Below are positions 34,297-43,785 of a stretch of DNA of 64,000 bases, piece by piece. Numbering within the stretch: the stretch's first letter is position 1; each line of letters opens with the position of its first letter. Made by a program: the position numbers and the translations under genes. The DNA is from an uncultured Hyphomicrobiales bacterium (GTDB lineage Bacteria > Pseudomonadota > Alphaproteobacteria > Rhizobiales > Beijerinckiaceae), in NCBI GenBank assembly GCA_903931945.1, contig CAIZEI010000171.1, forward strand, positions 1-64,000. Direction: 5' to 3'. Under the pieces are notes generated by a model. That model made no database searches. It was given only the letters and a program-made list of their open reading frames with translations, and was not told the DNA's origin.

Positions 34297-35304
34297 ATGC
34301 GCGCCTACCAACTCAAAAGCCAGACCGGACTCGATGGGCTCGAACGGATGGAGTTGCCCGAACCCAGGCCCGCGCGCGGGCAGATCGCCATCCGCGTCGC
34401 CGCTTGCTCTTTAAACTATCGCGACCTTGCGATCGCGACCGGCGCCTATCGGCAACCCGCAAAGCCGTCGGTTATTCCGCTTTCGGACGGCGCCGGCGAG
34501 GTCATTGGCGTCGGGCCGGATGTCGCCCGATTCAAGGTGGGCGACAGGGTCGCCGGGTGTTTCTTTCAGGACTGGGACGCGGGCGAGCCCAACGCCTATG
34601 TGCAAAACAGTGCGCTCGGCGGCGCGCGCGATGGAATGCTGGCGGAAGTCGTCGTGCTGGAAGAGCGCGGCGTGGTTCATATTCCGGCCCATATGAGCTT
34701 TGAGGAAGCTGCGACCCTGCCTTGCGCCGCGTTGACGGCCTGGCACGCATTGATCGAGCACGGTCGCCTCATTCCCGGGCAAACCATTCTTGTTCAGGGC
34801 ACCGGCGGCGTATCGATTTTTGCGCTTCAGATCGCACGCATGATGGGCGCAGAAGTCATCGCGACCTCTTCAAGCGACGAAAAGCTGGCGCGCGCAAAAG
34901 CCCTTGGGGCAAACCATCTCATCAATTACAGGATGCAACCTGACTGGGAGAAGCGCGCGGTCGAAATCACCGGCGGGCGCGGCGTCGACCAGGTGGTGGA
35001 AGTCGGCGGCCCCGGAACGTTCGCGAAGTCTCTCGCCGCCATCAGGGTTGGCGGTAAAATCAGCCAGATCGGGGTGCTTGCCGGAATGGCGGAAGTTAAC
35101 CCGGCGATGATTCTCGCCAAACGAGCCAATGTTCAGGGAATCAGCGTGGGCTCAACACGCATGTTTGAAGCGATGAACAGAGCTTTTTCGGTAAATGGTC
35201 TGAAGCCGGTCGTCGATCATGCCTTCTCGTTCGATCAGACTGTTGAGGCCTATCGGCATCTGAAAGCCGGCGCGCATTTTGGCAAGGTTGTGATCCGGAT
35301 TTGA
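34297..35304 (+). CDS. Zinc-independent MDR-family alcohol dehydrogenase / quinone oxidoreductase
   Basis: A 335-residue medium-chain dehydrogenase. It has the GroES-like N-terminal half (SLNYRDLAIATGAYR, DGAGEVIGVG) and a Rossmann half (TILVQGTGGVSIFALQIARMMGAEVIATSSS). The catalytic zinc Cys and the structural four-Cys zinc loop of classical alcohol dehydrogenases are absent, which points to a quinone-oxidoreductase-type enzyme. Substrate is unknown. A 90-bp gap separates it from the hydrolase. Confidence 0.88.
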   Translation: MRAYQLKSQTGLDGLERMELPEPRPARGQIAIRVAACSLNYRDLAIATGAYRQPAKPSVIPLSDGAGEVIGVGPDVARFKVGDRVAGCFFQDWDAGEPNAYVQNSALGGARDGMLAEVVVLEERGVVHIPAHMSFEEAATLPCAALTAWHALIEHGRLIPGQTILVQGTGGVSIFALQIARMMGAEVIATSSSDEKLARAKALGANHLINYRMQPDWEKRAVEITGGRGVDQVVEVGGPGTFAKSLAAIRVGGKISQIGVLAGMAEVNPAMILAKRANVQGISVGSTRMFEAMNRAFSVNGLKPVVDHAFSFDQTVEAYRHLKAGAHFGKVVIRI

Positions 35305-35421
35305 GCCGCAATTCTGCTGGTTCGGGCGCCTCCGCGCGCTCACGACGTCTTGCTTCGCAGCGCCGCGCCTGTCATTTTCGTCCCGGCGCGCAAGAGGCGC
35401 GGCGCAACAGGAGGACATTTC

Positions 35422-35712
35422 ATGGCGAAAGCCTATTGGATCGCAGCCTATCGATCGATTTCCGATGCCGAGAAACTCGCCGAATACGCCAAACTTGCCG
35501 CGCCTGCGATCGCCGCCGGCGGCGGCAAATTTCTGGCCCGCGGCACAGCGGCCAAGACCTATGAAGCTGGCGTTTTGCAGCGCACTGTCATTATCGAGTT
35601 TGAATCGGTCGCCGCCGCAATCGCCACACATGACAGCCCCGGCTATCAGGCTGCTTTGAAGGCGTTGCATGGCGCCGCGGAACGCGATCTGCGGATCGTC
35701 GAAGGCGTTTGA
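35422..35712 (+). CDS. DUF1330 family protein
   Basis: A 96-residue protein with the DUF1330 layout: AKAYWIAAYRSISDAEKLAEYA, GGKFLARGTAAK, and VIIEFESVAAAIATHDSPGYQAAL. These small dimeric alpha/beta proteins resemble ABM-type folds. AGGAGG precedes the ATG, which supports the start at 35422. Function is unknown. The upstream in-frame extension to 35350 is not conserved-looking. Confidence 0.88.
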   Translation: MAKAYWIAAYRSISDAEKLAEYAKLAAPAIAAGGGKFLARGTAAKTYEAGVLQRTVIIEFESVAAAIATHDSPGYQAALKALHGAAERDLRIVEGV

Positions 35713-36029
35713 TCCGGTTGCGCATCGTGTTCGAGCGCTGGGCGAGACGCGCAGATTCTTTTTGGGCGGCAGATCGCATTTCCGGCTTTCCGCGCTGGAT
35801 GTCCGAAAAGCGTTTCGAAATCTTCGGTCATATTCTACCTCACTCATGAATTGGGGCGGGCATGCTTTGGAAAAGCCTCGACTGCCCGCTTGCAGCTCCA
35901 TGGCGTCGCACGTCTGCGTCCGATTGCCATGCAGCACCCGGGTCTGGACAGGATGGCTTGTCCATGCTGCAATCTTCAAACAAGTTTGAAAAAGCCTGAT
36001 CGGGCGCAATGGAGGAAATGGATCCGGCG
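35713..36029. other. Intergenic region before the catabolic cluster
   Basis: About 315 bp, no recognised gene, repeat or operator. It probably holds the promoter of the rightward cluster that starts with the Bug-type binding protein. Confidence 0.4.
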
Positions 36030-37067
36030 ATGAAAAAGCACAGTGTGGCTTTGACGTTTCTTTTGGCGGCTGTGTGCGTATTGTCGTCTCAAACTTTTGC
36101 GCAAACGCCGGCCGAATTCTATAAAGGCAAAACGGTCTTTATGTTGATCGGCTCGGCCGTCGGCGGCGTTTATGATATTGTCGGACGAATAGCCGCGCGT
36201 CACATGGGCAAATTCATCCCCGGCGAGCCGAAGATCGTGCCTCAAAACGTGCCGGGCGGCGGCAGTCTGGCGCTTGCCAATCAATTCGCCTCGATTACTC
36301 CGCGCGATGGCACGGCCATCGGTATTTTCAACAATGGCATGCCGACGACGCCGCTGCTGGATCCCCAGGCCGGTCATTTCGACGCGCGAAAATTTCAATA
36401 TCTCGGTAGTCCCAGTCGTGAAACGCATATTCTCGTCGTCTGGCGCGATGCGCCGACGAAAAGCTTTGATGACCTTTTTACAAAAGAACTCATTCTTGGC
36501 GCGACGTCGCCGGGCGCCGCTCCCTATGACTTTCCTCTCCTCACCAACGCGTTGATTGGCACGAAGTTCAAGATTGTCACCGGCTATCCGGGCGGGCAGG
36601 AAACGCAACTTGCCATGCGGCGTGGCGAGATTCAGGGCAACGCCGGCGTTGCGCTTGGCTCGTACAGGACCGATTACCAGGACGCCGCGCGCGATGGCGA
36701 TGTGCGGATTGTCGCCAGTTTTGGCATGCGTCCCCGCCCGGAATTTCCTGAACTCAAGGATATCCCGATCTTTCCCACCGGCAAGAATGACGAGGAAAAA
36801 CGCCTGTTCGAACTAATGTATGCGCGGCAGGATTTCGGTCGCCCCTTCGCCGTGCCCGAGGGCGCGCCCGCCGCGCGCGTCGCCGCGCTGCGCGAGGCGT
36901 TCGTCAAGACCATAAATGATCCGGACTTTCGCGCCGATATGGCGCGCGCTGGCGCCGACATCGATCCGGTCTCCGGCGAGGAACTGGACACGCTCACGCA
37001 ACGCCTCTACGCGACGCCGCCCGCCACCGTCGATCGCATGCGCGCGATCATGAGCGCCCACAAGTAA
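36030..37067 (+). CDS. Bug-type solute-binding protein (TTT family)
   Basis: About 345 residues with a signal peptide (VALTFLLAAVCVLSSQTFAQ) and the opening TPAEFYKGKTVFMLIGSAVGGVYD. GGAGGAA lies upstream of two in-frame ATGs (36018 and 36030), and I chose the second because it gives a normal signal peptide. No membrane partners are encoded nearby. It is the first gene of a rightward cluster with a ThDP enzyme, a deacetylase-like enzyme and another Bug protein, so its ligand is probably the substrate of that pathway. Confidence 0.9.
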   Translation: MKKHSVALTFLLAAVCVLSSQTFAQTPAEFYKGKTVFMLIGSAVGGVYDIVGRIAARHMGKFIPGEPKIVPQNVPGGGSLALANQFASITPRDGTAIGIFNNGMPTTPLLDPQAGHFDARKFQYLGSPSRETHILVVWRDAPTKSFDDLFTKELILGATSPGAAPYDFPLLTNALIGTKFKIVTGYPGGQETQLAMRRGEIQGNAGVALGSYRTDYQDAARDGDVRIVASFGMRPRPEFPELKDIPIFPTGKNDEEKRLFELMYARQDFGRPFAVPEGAPAARVAALREAFVKTINDPDFRADMARAGADIDPVSGEELDTLTQRLYATPPATVDRMRAIMSAHK

Positions 37068-37087
37068 TTCAAACCGGGGAAGCCAGG

Positions 37088-38755
37088 ATGCCAACAGTCG
37101 CACAAGCGATCGCCAGGACGCTCGCCGCTTACGGAACCGAGAAGTTTTTCTGCATGTGTGGCGGCGACCATGATCTTTGGTACGCTCTGGAAGATGAGAA
37201 AATCGAAATCGTCAATTGCCGAACGGAGAATGCAGCTGTCTATATGGCCGATGGCTATGCGCGTGTGACCGGTAAGCCGGGGTTTGTCTATGGCCAGCGC
37301 GGTCCGGGCGTCGCCAATCTTGCTGGCGCTTTGGCCGATCCCCTTTGGGCGAAAAGTCCCGTGATATCATTGACATCTTCCATTGCGCTGACATCGCGCG
37401 ACCGCTTTGAATACCAGGAGCTTGACGGTCTGCCGTTGCACGTCGGGCTAACGAAATGGAACAAGACCCTTTCATCTCCGGATCGGGCGGCGGCGATGAC
37501 GCGCGCCGCCATCCGGATTGCGCTTTCACCATCGCCGGGCCCGGTCCATCTCGAAATTCCTGCTGACATGTTCGATCTCGAGTCGGGCGAAGACATCTTT
37601 TGCGAGGAGGGTCTGAGCCATGTCAACGCCATGCGCGCGCCGCCTGACCGTCAGCGCCTCACGGCCCTGCTGGATGCTTTGCTGCGCGCCGAACGCCCGT
37701 TGATCGTCGCTGGCAAAGGCGTCGTCATTTCAGAAGCCTGGGATGAACTGACCGCCTTTGCCGAAGCGCTGTCGATTCCGGTGGCGACATCGCTTGGCGG
37801 CAAGGGTTCGATTGACGAAGCCAGCGACCTTGCAATGGGCGTCATCGGTCGCAATTCCCGCAAACTCGGCAACGACTGCGTGCGCGAGTGCGACGCCATT
37901 CTCGCCATCGGAACGCGGCTGGGCGGGCTTGCCACGCATCGCTACAGTCTGCCGTTCGGCGAAAAAGCGCTGTTTCATATCGACGCGGACCCACATATTC
38001 TGGGGCACAACTTCCGCACGCAGATCGGTCTCGCCTCCGACGCAAAACTTGCATTGGCCACCGCGCTTGAAATGATCGAGCAACGCGGACTGGCGCGCAA
38101 GCGCACGCCATGGGCTCAGGACCGCGCCGTCCGGCTGCATCAATGGCGCGGCCATGCGGCAGCGTTGCCGGATGTTCAGAAGGTCGATGGCGTTCATCCC
38201 GCCGAAGTCATCGCCGCAGCGCGTCGCGTGATGGGGCCACGCGATATTATTGGCGCCGATACGGGCGCGCACGGCGGTTGGGTCGGAGCGCTCTTTCCGG
38301 TTGCAGCAGGGAAAACCATGATTCGGGCTAACGGCTCGCTCGGATGGGTCTTTCCCGGCGCGCTGGGGGCAGCTCTGGGAGCGCCGGACCGTCGCGTCGT
38401 TGCGATCACGGGCGACGGCGGGATGCTTTATCATATCGCAGAATTTGAGACGGCTTTGCGCATCGGTATTCCGGTCGTCGTGATTGTTCTCAACAACGCC
38501 TGTCTTGCCTCGGAATATCAGACCCAGAAGCGTCATCAGCGGATCGTCAAATCGGTCCTCGATTATCGCGATGTCGATTTTGCCGCCGTCGCGCGTTCAT
38601 TTGGCGCCTTTGGAATCCGTGTCACACAAGCGGGCGAGCTGGACGCTGCAATTTCCGCCGCGCTGGCGAATGGCGGTCCCGCGCTGGTAGATGTCGTCGT
38701 CAGCCGCGAGGCGCAATCGCCATCCGCCAATCGCGACAAGACGCGACTGGTTTGA
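37088..38755 (+). CDS. ThDP-dependent enzyme of the acetolactate-synthase/decarboxylase family
   Basis: A 555-residue protein with three domains. The N-terminal PYR domain has the catalytic Glu in VNCRTENAAVYMADGYARVTG. A middle domain follows. The C-terminal PP domain has the cofactor motif GDGG followed after about 25 residues by NN (VVIVLNN). It is a single-subunit enzyme and not obviously biosynthetic, as no ilvN follows. Oxalyl-CoA decarboxylase, sulfoacetaldehyde acetyltransferase or benzoylformate-type activity cannot be told apart here. The start lies 20 bp after the binding-protein gene. Confidence 0.88.
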   Translation: MPTVAQAIARTLAAYGTEKFFCMCGGDHDLWYALEDEKIEIVNCRTENAAVYMADGYARVTGKPGFVYGQRGPGVANLAGALADPLWAKSPVISLTSSIALTSRDRFEYQELDGLPLHVGLTKWNKTLSSPDRAAAMTRAAIRIALSPSPGPVHLEIPADMFDLESGEDIFCEEGLSHVNAMRAPPDRQRLTALLDALLRAERPLIVAGKGVVISEAWDELTAFAEALSIPVATSLGGKGSIDEASDLAMGVIGRNSRKLGNDCVRECDAILAIGTRLGGLATHRYSLPFGEKALFHIDADPHILGHNFRTQIGLASDAKLALATALEMIEQRGLARKRTPWAQDRAVRLHQWRGHAAALPDVQKVDGVHPAEVIAAARRVMGPRDIIGADTGAHGGWVGALFPVAAGKTMIRANGSLGWVFPGALGAALGAPDRRVVAITGDGGMLYHIAEFETALRIGIPVVVIVLNNACLASEYQTQKRHQRIVKSVLDYRDVDFAAVARSFGAFGIRVTQAGELDAAISAALANGGPALVDVVVSREAQSPSANRDKTRLV

Positions 38756-38769
38756 AAGGGGAGCAGCGT

Positions 38770-39699
38770 ATGTACAAGGCTGATTTCAAATGGCCGGGCG
38801 ACGCCAACATTGCCGTCGTTTTCAATATGTCATGGGAGATACCCGAACACGCCGTGGGCGCGCGCCCCAAAGCAAAATATACCCGAGCCATGCGGCCCAT
38901 CTATGAAGCAGCCTTTGCGGACACAGGCGGGATGCAGCGGTTGCTTGATCTGTGGAAAAGGCATGCGATCAGAACGAGCTGCTATGTGGACGGGTTGACA
39001 GTGACGTTGTTTCCCGACCTTGCCCGCGCAGCGCATGACGCCGGCCATGAACTGATCGTGCAGGGCTGGACGCATGAGTTTCTGCATGATCTGTCCGTTG
39101 CAGAACAGGAAGACACAATCGCGCGGAGCAATGCAGCCATATTGGCTGTCACCGGTCAACGCGCGTTCGGCTTTTCAAGCGCCGGCGGCCATCTCACCGC
39201 AGAGACATTTTCCATTCTCGCAAAGCTTGGATTCAAATACTCCTGCGGGCTCAGAAATGCGGATGTTCCTTTCGTCATTCCTGTTGAAGGACAGAAACTT
39301 GTCGGGATGACCAGCTACGCCATCTCGGACACGCCTGCGATGCGGCAAACCCTGTCGCCCCGGCAGATTATCCAGCAATGGCGCGATTGTTTCGATGCGC
39401 TGTACGATGAGGGCGCCCGGGGATTTCCCAAGATGCTGGCTTATGGGTCGCACCCTCATAACGCGCACGGCCATCGTGTGAGGCCGCTGGAAGAGCTGAT
39501 CGAATATGTTCGTTCCCGTGGCAAGGTCTGGATCGCGACGCGTGGCGAAATTGCCGACTGGGTGTTGCAAAACTATCCTGAGATGACGCTTGCGAAATTT
39601 TATCCAGAGGCTGTCAATTCGGACCGGCTCTATGGCCTCGGGATTGGTCTCGGCGGTCAGGAAGCGCTGGACAAGGCGCAGTCCTACCGTCAGGGTTAG
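38770..39699 (+). CDS. Polysaccharide deacetylase / PuuE-like cyclic-amidase family protein
   Basis: About 309 residues. The NodB-type barrel opens with NIAVVFNMSWE and contains HELIVQGWTHEFLHDLS, FGFSSAGGHLTAET and AYGSHPHNAHGHRVRPLEELIEYV, matching the allantoinase-like (PuuE) branch of the family rather than peptidoglycan deacetylases. No signal peptide is present, consistent with a cytoplasmic amide or ester hydrolase. ATG 38770 has GGGGAG upstream. An earlier TTG overlaps the ThDP gene. It lies between the ThDP enzyme and a second Bug protein. Confidence 0.85.
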   Translation: MYKADFKWPGDANIAVVFNMSWEIPEHAVGARPKAKYTRAMRPIYEAAFADTGGMQRLLDLWKRHAIRTSCYVDGLTVTLFPDLARAAHDAGHELIVQGWTHEFLHDLSVAEQEDTIARSNAAILAVTGQRAFGFSSAGGHLTAETFSILAKLGFKYSCGLRNADVPFVIPVEGQKLVGMTSYAISDTPAMRQTLSPRQIIQQWRDCFDALYDEGARGFPKMLAYGSHPHNAHGHRVRPLEELIEYVRSRGKVWIATRGEIADWVLQNYPEMTLAKFYPEAVNSDRLYGLGIGLGGQEALDKAQSYRQG

Positions 39700-39721
39700 G
39701 GCGATCCTGGAGGACATGTGA

Positions 39722-40756
39722 ATGCGATTGCCAAGGTTTTTGGTGTTTTTGCTGCTGGCGGGGCTTTGTTCGCCAGTCCGGGCGCAAAATGCGGCGGAGT
39801 TCTATCGGAACAAACAAATCACCCTGGTGATCGGTTCAGACGCCGGCTCTGGCTATGATCTTTATGCCCGGCTGCTCGCGCGCTTTATGCCGAAACATAT
39901 TCCGGGAAGCGCGAATATCGTTGTCCAGAACCTGCCCAACGCGGGCAGTGTGATGATGGCCAACAACGTCGCCAATACCGCGCCAAAGGATGGAACGGTG
40001 ATCGGCGCCCCGCAATCGAGCGTCGCGGTCGAGCGATTGTTATGGCTGTTGTCGCCGGGCGGTAAAACCGCTGCGTTTGAAGCGGACAAGCTGCAATGGC
40101 TTGGCACGATGGCGCAGGATGTCTTCGTTGTTCTTGGTTCCACCGACGCAAAGGCGAAATCGGTCGACGATCTCAAGATCATGGATTTTGTCGCGGGCGT
40201 AGCAGGCCCCAATACAGATGGGTCTCTCGTTGTTGCTTCAATGAACAAACTGCTTGGGACGAAGATCAAACTCGTGCTTGGCTATGCCGGTACGTCAGCC
40301 GAATTGCTGGCGATGGAGCGCGGCGAGATAGACGGCGCGCCAATGGCCTATTCCACTGTGACAACCCTTCGCCCCAACATGCGCGCTGAAGGTAAAATCC
40401 GCGTCCTGTTGCAGATGGGCGGTCATGCGCATGCCGACATTCCGGAGGTTCCATTTTTTGCAGATCTTGTAAAAACGCAGGATGAGCGCGACATGCTGTC
40501 GCTGATTTTCGCCAAGTACCAGATGGGACGCCCGTTTTTTACGGCCGCAGGCGTTCCTGCCGATCGCGTGGAATTCCTGCGCAAAGTCTTCGATGAAACA
40601 TTGGAGGATCCCGAACTGATTGCCGAGGCAAAAGTTGAAAAGCTGGAGCTCAGTCCATTGGGCGGGCGCGATGTGCAGGACCTGGTGAACCGCCTTTACA
40701 GTGCGCCGCCCGATCTCGTGCATCGCGCGCGGCAGTTGCTGGGGACTGAAAAATGA
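39722..40756 (+). CDS. Bug-type solute-binding protein (TTT family)
   Basis: A 344-residue protein with a signal peptide (FLVFLLLAGLCSPVRAQ) and the mature start NAAEFYRNKQITLVIGSDAGSGYD, closely resembling the 36030 protein in layout. Two such proteins in one cluster suggest two related ligands or affinities. GGAGG lies just before the ATG. It ends 10 bp from the convergent enolase-superfamily gene. Confidence 0.92.
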   Translation: MRLPRFLVFLLLAGLCSPVRAQNAAEFYRNKQITLVIGSDAGSGYDLYARLLARFMPKHIPGSANIVVQNLPNAGSVMMANNVANTAPKDGTVIGAPQSSVAVERLLWLLSPGGKTAAFEADKLQWLGTMAQDVFVVLGSTDAKAKSVDDLKIMDFVAGVAGPNTDGSLVVASMNKLLGTKIKLVLGYAGTSAELLAMERGEIDGAPMAYSTVTTLRPNMRAEGKIRVLLQMGGHAHADIPEVPFFADLVKTQDERDMLSLIFAKYQMGRPFFTAAGVPADRVEFLRKVFDETLEDPELIAEAKVEKLELSPLGGRDVQDLVNRLYSAPPDLVHRARQLLGTEK

Positions 40757-40766
40757 AAGGCGGCGG

Positions 40767-41864
40767 CTATTCGATGCGGTAACGCGCCAGAAGCGCTTCA
40801 TCGATATCCACGCCCAGTCCCGGTCCCGACGGCACAGTGAACATGCCGTCGCGCGGCGTCCCCAGGGGCCCAACCGGCGTGTGTTCAAGATCAGCAAAAT
40901 AGAACTCGCACAAAGTGTCTTCCGGCGTTGCGGCCAGAACATGCAGTGTCGCGATCAATGCAGGACCAAACAGCGGCGAATGCGGTTCGAGCCGGACGTT
41001 TGCGCGGCGTGCAATGTCGAGCGCTTTCCACATTTCGGTAATACCGCCCATTTTCGCAAGGTCGGGCTGTGCAATATCGAATGCGCCGAGCGAAATCGCG
41101 TGCTGCAGATCCATCGTGTTGCCGAGATTTTCGCCCGCAGCAATGGGAATGCCGCCGTCGCGGCGAAGGCGCGCAAGGCCGGCAAAATCGTCAGGTGGAA
41201 AGATTGGCTCTTCCAGCCAGGCGAGATTGTAGGGACGCAATTGCGCGCACATCTCAAGCGCCCGCGCTATGTCCCAGGTGCAATTGGTGTCGAGCATGAC
41301 GCCGATGTCAGGCCCAAGCGCAGCGCGCGCTGCAGCGACAGCTTCAGTTGTGCGTTCATGCAGTTTGATATGTTGATAGCCACGCGCCCGGGCGATGTTG
41401 CAGACCTTCGCCACCATGTCAGGCGCGCCGATGCGCAACAGGCTTGCATAGGATTGTATTGTCTGTCGCCGGGCTCCGCCCAGCAAGGCATGGATCGGCT
41501 TGCCCGCGATCTTGCCGGCGATGTCCCACAGGGCGATGTCGAGACCTGACAGCGCAAAGCCCACGGGACCATTGCGCGACATGCCCTGCGTGCGGCGATA
41601 GAGGTCAGTCATCAATGCGGGGATATCCCGGGGATCGCAACCGATCGCCAGCGGCGCTATCACGCGTTTCATCGCAAGATGGCTCATCAGGCAGCCGCCA
41701 AAACCAAAGGCCTCGCCCCAGCCTGTTATTCCGGCGTCGGTTGCAACGCGGATGTAGACCGCGTCCTGCGTCAACCGCCCATCCGATGTCGCCAGCGCTG
41801 ATTTTGGCGCGCCGTGTTCATAGGGAATGCCGATCAGAAATGATTCGACGCCGGTGATTTTCAT
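40767..41864 (-). CDS. Mandelate racemase / muconate-lactonizing enzyme family protein
   Basis: A 365-residue enolase-superfamily protein. The barrel carries IKLHE (Lys on the usual K-x-K strand, second Lys replaced by His), the metal ligands Asp in VMLDTN, Glu in LEEP and Glu in AAGENLG, and a late HSPLFGPALIA. The Lys-x-His pair is unlike racemases with K-x-K and may indicate a dehydratase. It is convergent with the Bug/ThDP cluster and probably belongs to the same pathway. Substrate is unknown. Confidence 0.88.
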   Translation of the reverse strand: MKITGVESFLIGIPYEHGAPKSALATSDGRLTQDAVYIRVATDAGITGWGEAFGFGGCLMSHLAMKRVIAPLAIGCDPRDIPALMTDLYRRTQGMSRNGPVGFALSGLDIALWDIAGKIAGKPIHALLGGARRQTIQSYASLLRIGAPDMVAKVCNIARARGYQHIKLHERTTEAVAAARAALGPDIGVMLDTNCTWDIARALEMCAQLRPYNLAWLEEPIFPPDDFAGLARLRRDGGIPIAAGENLGNTMDLQHAISLGAFDIAQPDLAKMGGITEMWKALDIARRANVRLEPHSPLFGPALIATLHVLAATPEDTLCEFYFADLEHTPVGPLGTPRDGMFTVPSGPGLGVDIDEALLARYRIE

Positions 41865-41907
41865 GCTGGCGGTCTCCCTGTTCGTCCGTTCTGGCGCGGA
41901 GATGCGA

Positions 41908-43659
41908 CTATTCCTCGAAGCGTTCGGCCCCGCCCACTATTCGGGCGGGCGCAATGCCGGCGTCGGGCAATGTGGCCGGCGCGCCGGAATCCCTGAAGCG
42001 GTTGACGATGGGATAGCGGCGATCACGGCCAAAATTCTTCCTCGTGACCTTGACGCCCGGCGCTGACTGCCGACGCTTGTATTCGGCTATATAGAGAAGG
42101 CGTTCAACCTTTTTCACCGTCTCGATGTCATGCCCCCGGGCGACAATGTCGGACAGGCGCATTTCTTTTTCAACAAGGCATTCCAGAACGTCGTCGAGCA
42201 CGTCGTAGGGCGGCAGCGAATCCTGATCTTTCTGGTTTTCCCGCAATTCGGCGCTCGGCGGCTTTGTGATGATGTTGGGCGGGATCACAATGCCCTCCGG
42301 GCCCTTGGCGAAGACGGGCTTCCATTGGTTACGCAATGCGCACAGGCGAAAAACCTGCATCTTATAAAGGTCCTTGACCGGATTGAAGCCGCCATTCATG
42401 TCGCCGTAAATGGTCGCGTAGCCAACTGACATTTCCGATTTATTGCCTGTTGTCACCAGCATCGAACCGAATTTGTTCGACATTGCCATCAGCAACACGC
42501 CGCGAATCCGGCTTTGCAGATTTTCTTCTGTGATATCGGGCGGTTTGCCGGCAAACAGTGGCGCAAGCGCGCTCTCTGCGCCTTCGACAGCCGGCGCGAT
42601 GGGCATTCGATCGTAGTGAACGCCCAGCGCGCGCGCGCAATCTTCGGCGTCAGATAATGATTCGTCCGATGTGAACCGGTAGGGCAACATAACGCAATGC
42701 ACACGCCCGGGGCCCAGCGCATCGGCGGCAAGCGCCGCGCAGAGCGCCGAATCAATGCCGCCGGAGAGGCCCATAACGACGCCGGGGAAACGATTCTTGT
42801 CGACATAGTCGCGCAAGCCCATCACACAGGCGGCATAATCAGCTTCATCGCCCGCCAGTACTTTGGAATGGGGCGCTTCGACGCAGATCCAGGCTCCACC
42901 GCGCCGCTCCCACACAGTGGCCGCAATGCATTCGGCGAAATCAGGCAATTGCGCCGCGAGGGATCGATCGGCGTTGAGCGCAAAAGAGCCGCCGTCGAAG
43001 ACAAGCTCATCCTGCCCGCCGACCTGATTGAGATAGATCAGCGGCAGTCGGCTCTCGACCACGCGCGCCAGCGCAACCTGCAAGCGCTCGTCATGTTTGC
43101 CGCGCCAATAGGGCGACCCATTGGGGACCAGCAGGATTTCGGCGCCTGTCTCAGCGAGGCATTCGACGACGTCCTCGTTCCAGATGTCCTCGCAAATGGG
43201 CACGCCCAGACGGACGCCGCGAAAGGCCATCGGTCCGGGCGGCGGGCCCGGCGCAAAGACCCGCTTTTCATCGAAGACACCATAGTTCGGCAAATCGACC
43301 TTGAAGCGGACGGCCTCAATCCGCCCGTGATCCAGAAGCGCAACGGCGTTGTGACAACGGCCGTCTTCGACCCAGGGCAAGCCCAGTAATATGGCCGGGC
43401 CGCCGTCCGCGGTTTCCCGCGCCAGCGCTTCAAGCGCGCTTCGACAGGATTCCTGGAACGCCGGCTTCAGCACCAGATCTTCGGGCGGATAGCCGGCAAG
43501 GAAAAGCTCGCTGAACGCCACCAGATCGGATTTCAGGTCTGCCGCCGTCCTGCGGGCTGCGCGCACGCGACCGGCGTTGCCCTCGATATCGCCAACGATG
43601 CAATCGATTTGCGCCAGAGCGATAACGAGGCGATTTGCGGGAGAGGTCTGTGTTGTCAT
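41908..43659 (-). CDS. nadE: Glutamine-dependent NAD+ synthetase
   Basis: A 583-residue protein. The N-terminal nitrilase-type glutaminase domain shows the triad Glu (FSELFLAGYPPEDL), Lys (KVDLPNYGVFDEKR) and Cys (GVPICEDIWNED). The C-terminal synthetase domain has the ATP-binding MGLSGGIDSALCAALAADALG and PKKKPSAEL-like EIR segment. It converts deamido-NAD to NAD using glutamine. It is a normal-length housekeeping enzyme, transcribed leftward. Confidence 0.95.
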   Translation of the reverse strand: MTTQTSPANRLVIALAQIDCIVGDIEGNAGRVRAARRTAADLKSDLVAFSELFLAGYPPEDLVLKPAFQESCRSALEALARETADGGPAILLGLPWVEDGRCHNAVALLDHGRIEAVRFKVDLPNYGVFDEKRVFAPGPPPGPMAFRGVRLGVPICEDIWNEDVVECLAETGAEILLVPNGSPYWRGKHDERLQVALARVVESRLPLIYLNQVGGQDELVFDGGSFALNADRSLAAQLPDFAECIAATVWERRGGAWICVEAPHSKVLAGDEADYAACVMGLRDYVDKNRFPGVVMGLSGGIDSALCAALAADALGPGRVHCVMLPYRFTSDESLSDAEDCARALGVHYDRMPIAPAVEGAESALAPLFAGKPPDITEENLQSRIRGVLLMAMSNKFGSMLVTTGNKSEMSVGYATIYGDMNGGFNPVKDLYKMQVFRLCALRNQWKPVFAKGPEGIVIPPNIITKPPSAELRENQKDQDSLPPYDVLDDVLECLVEKEMRLSDIVARGHDIETVKKVERLLYIAEYKRRQSAPGVKVTRKNFGRDRRYPIVNRFRDSGAPATLPDAGIAPARIVGGAERFEE

Positions 43660-43785
43660 GGACCCGGTCTAGCGCGAATTGCCGGGGAATGAAAAGTCGC
43701 AATGCCGCGCGCCGTCTGACCGCATTGCGCCGGCAACGGTCGCGGCGTAATCTGCGAATCGCGCGTGAAAGTGGAGATTTCGACA

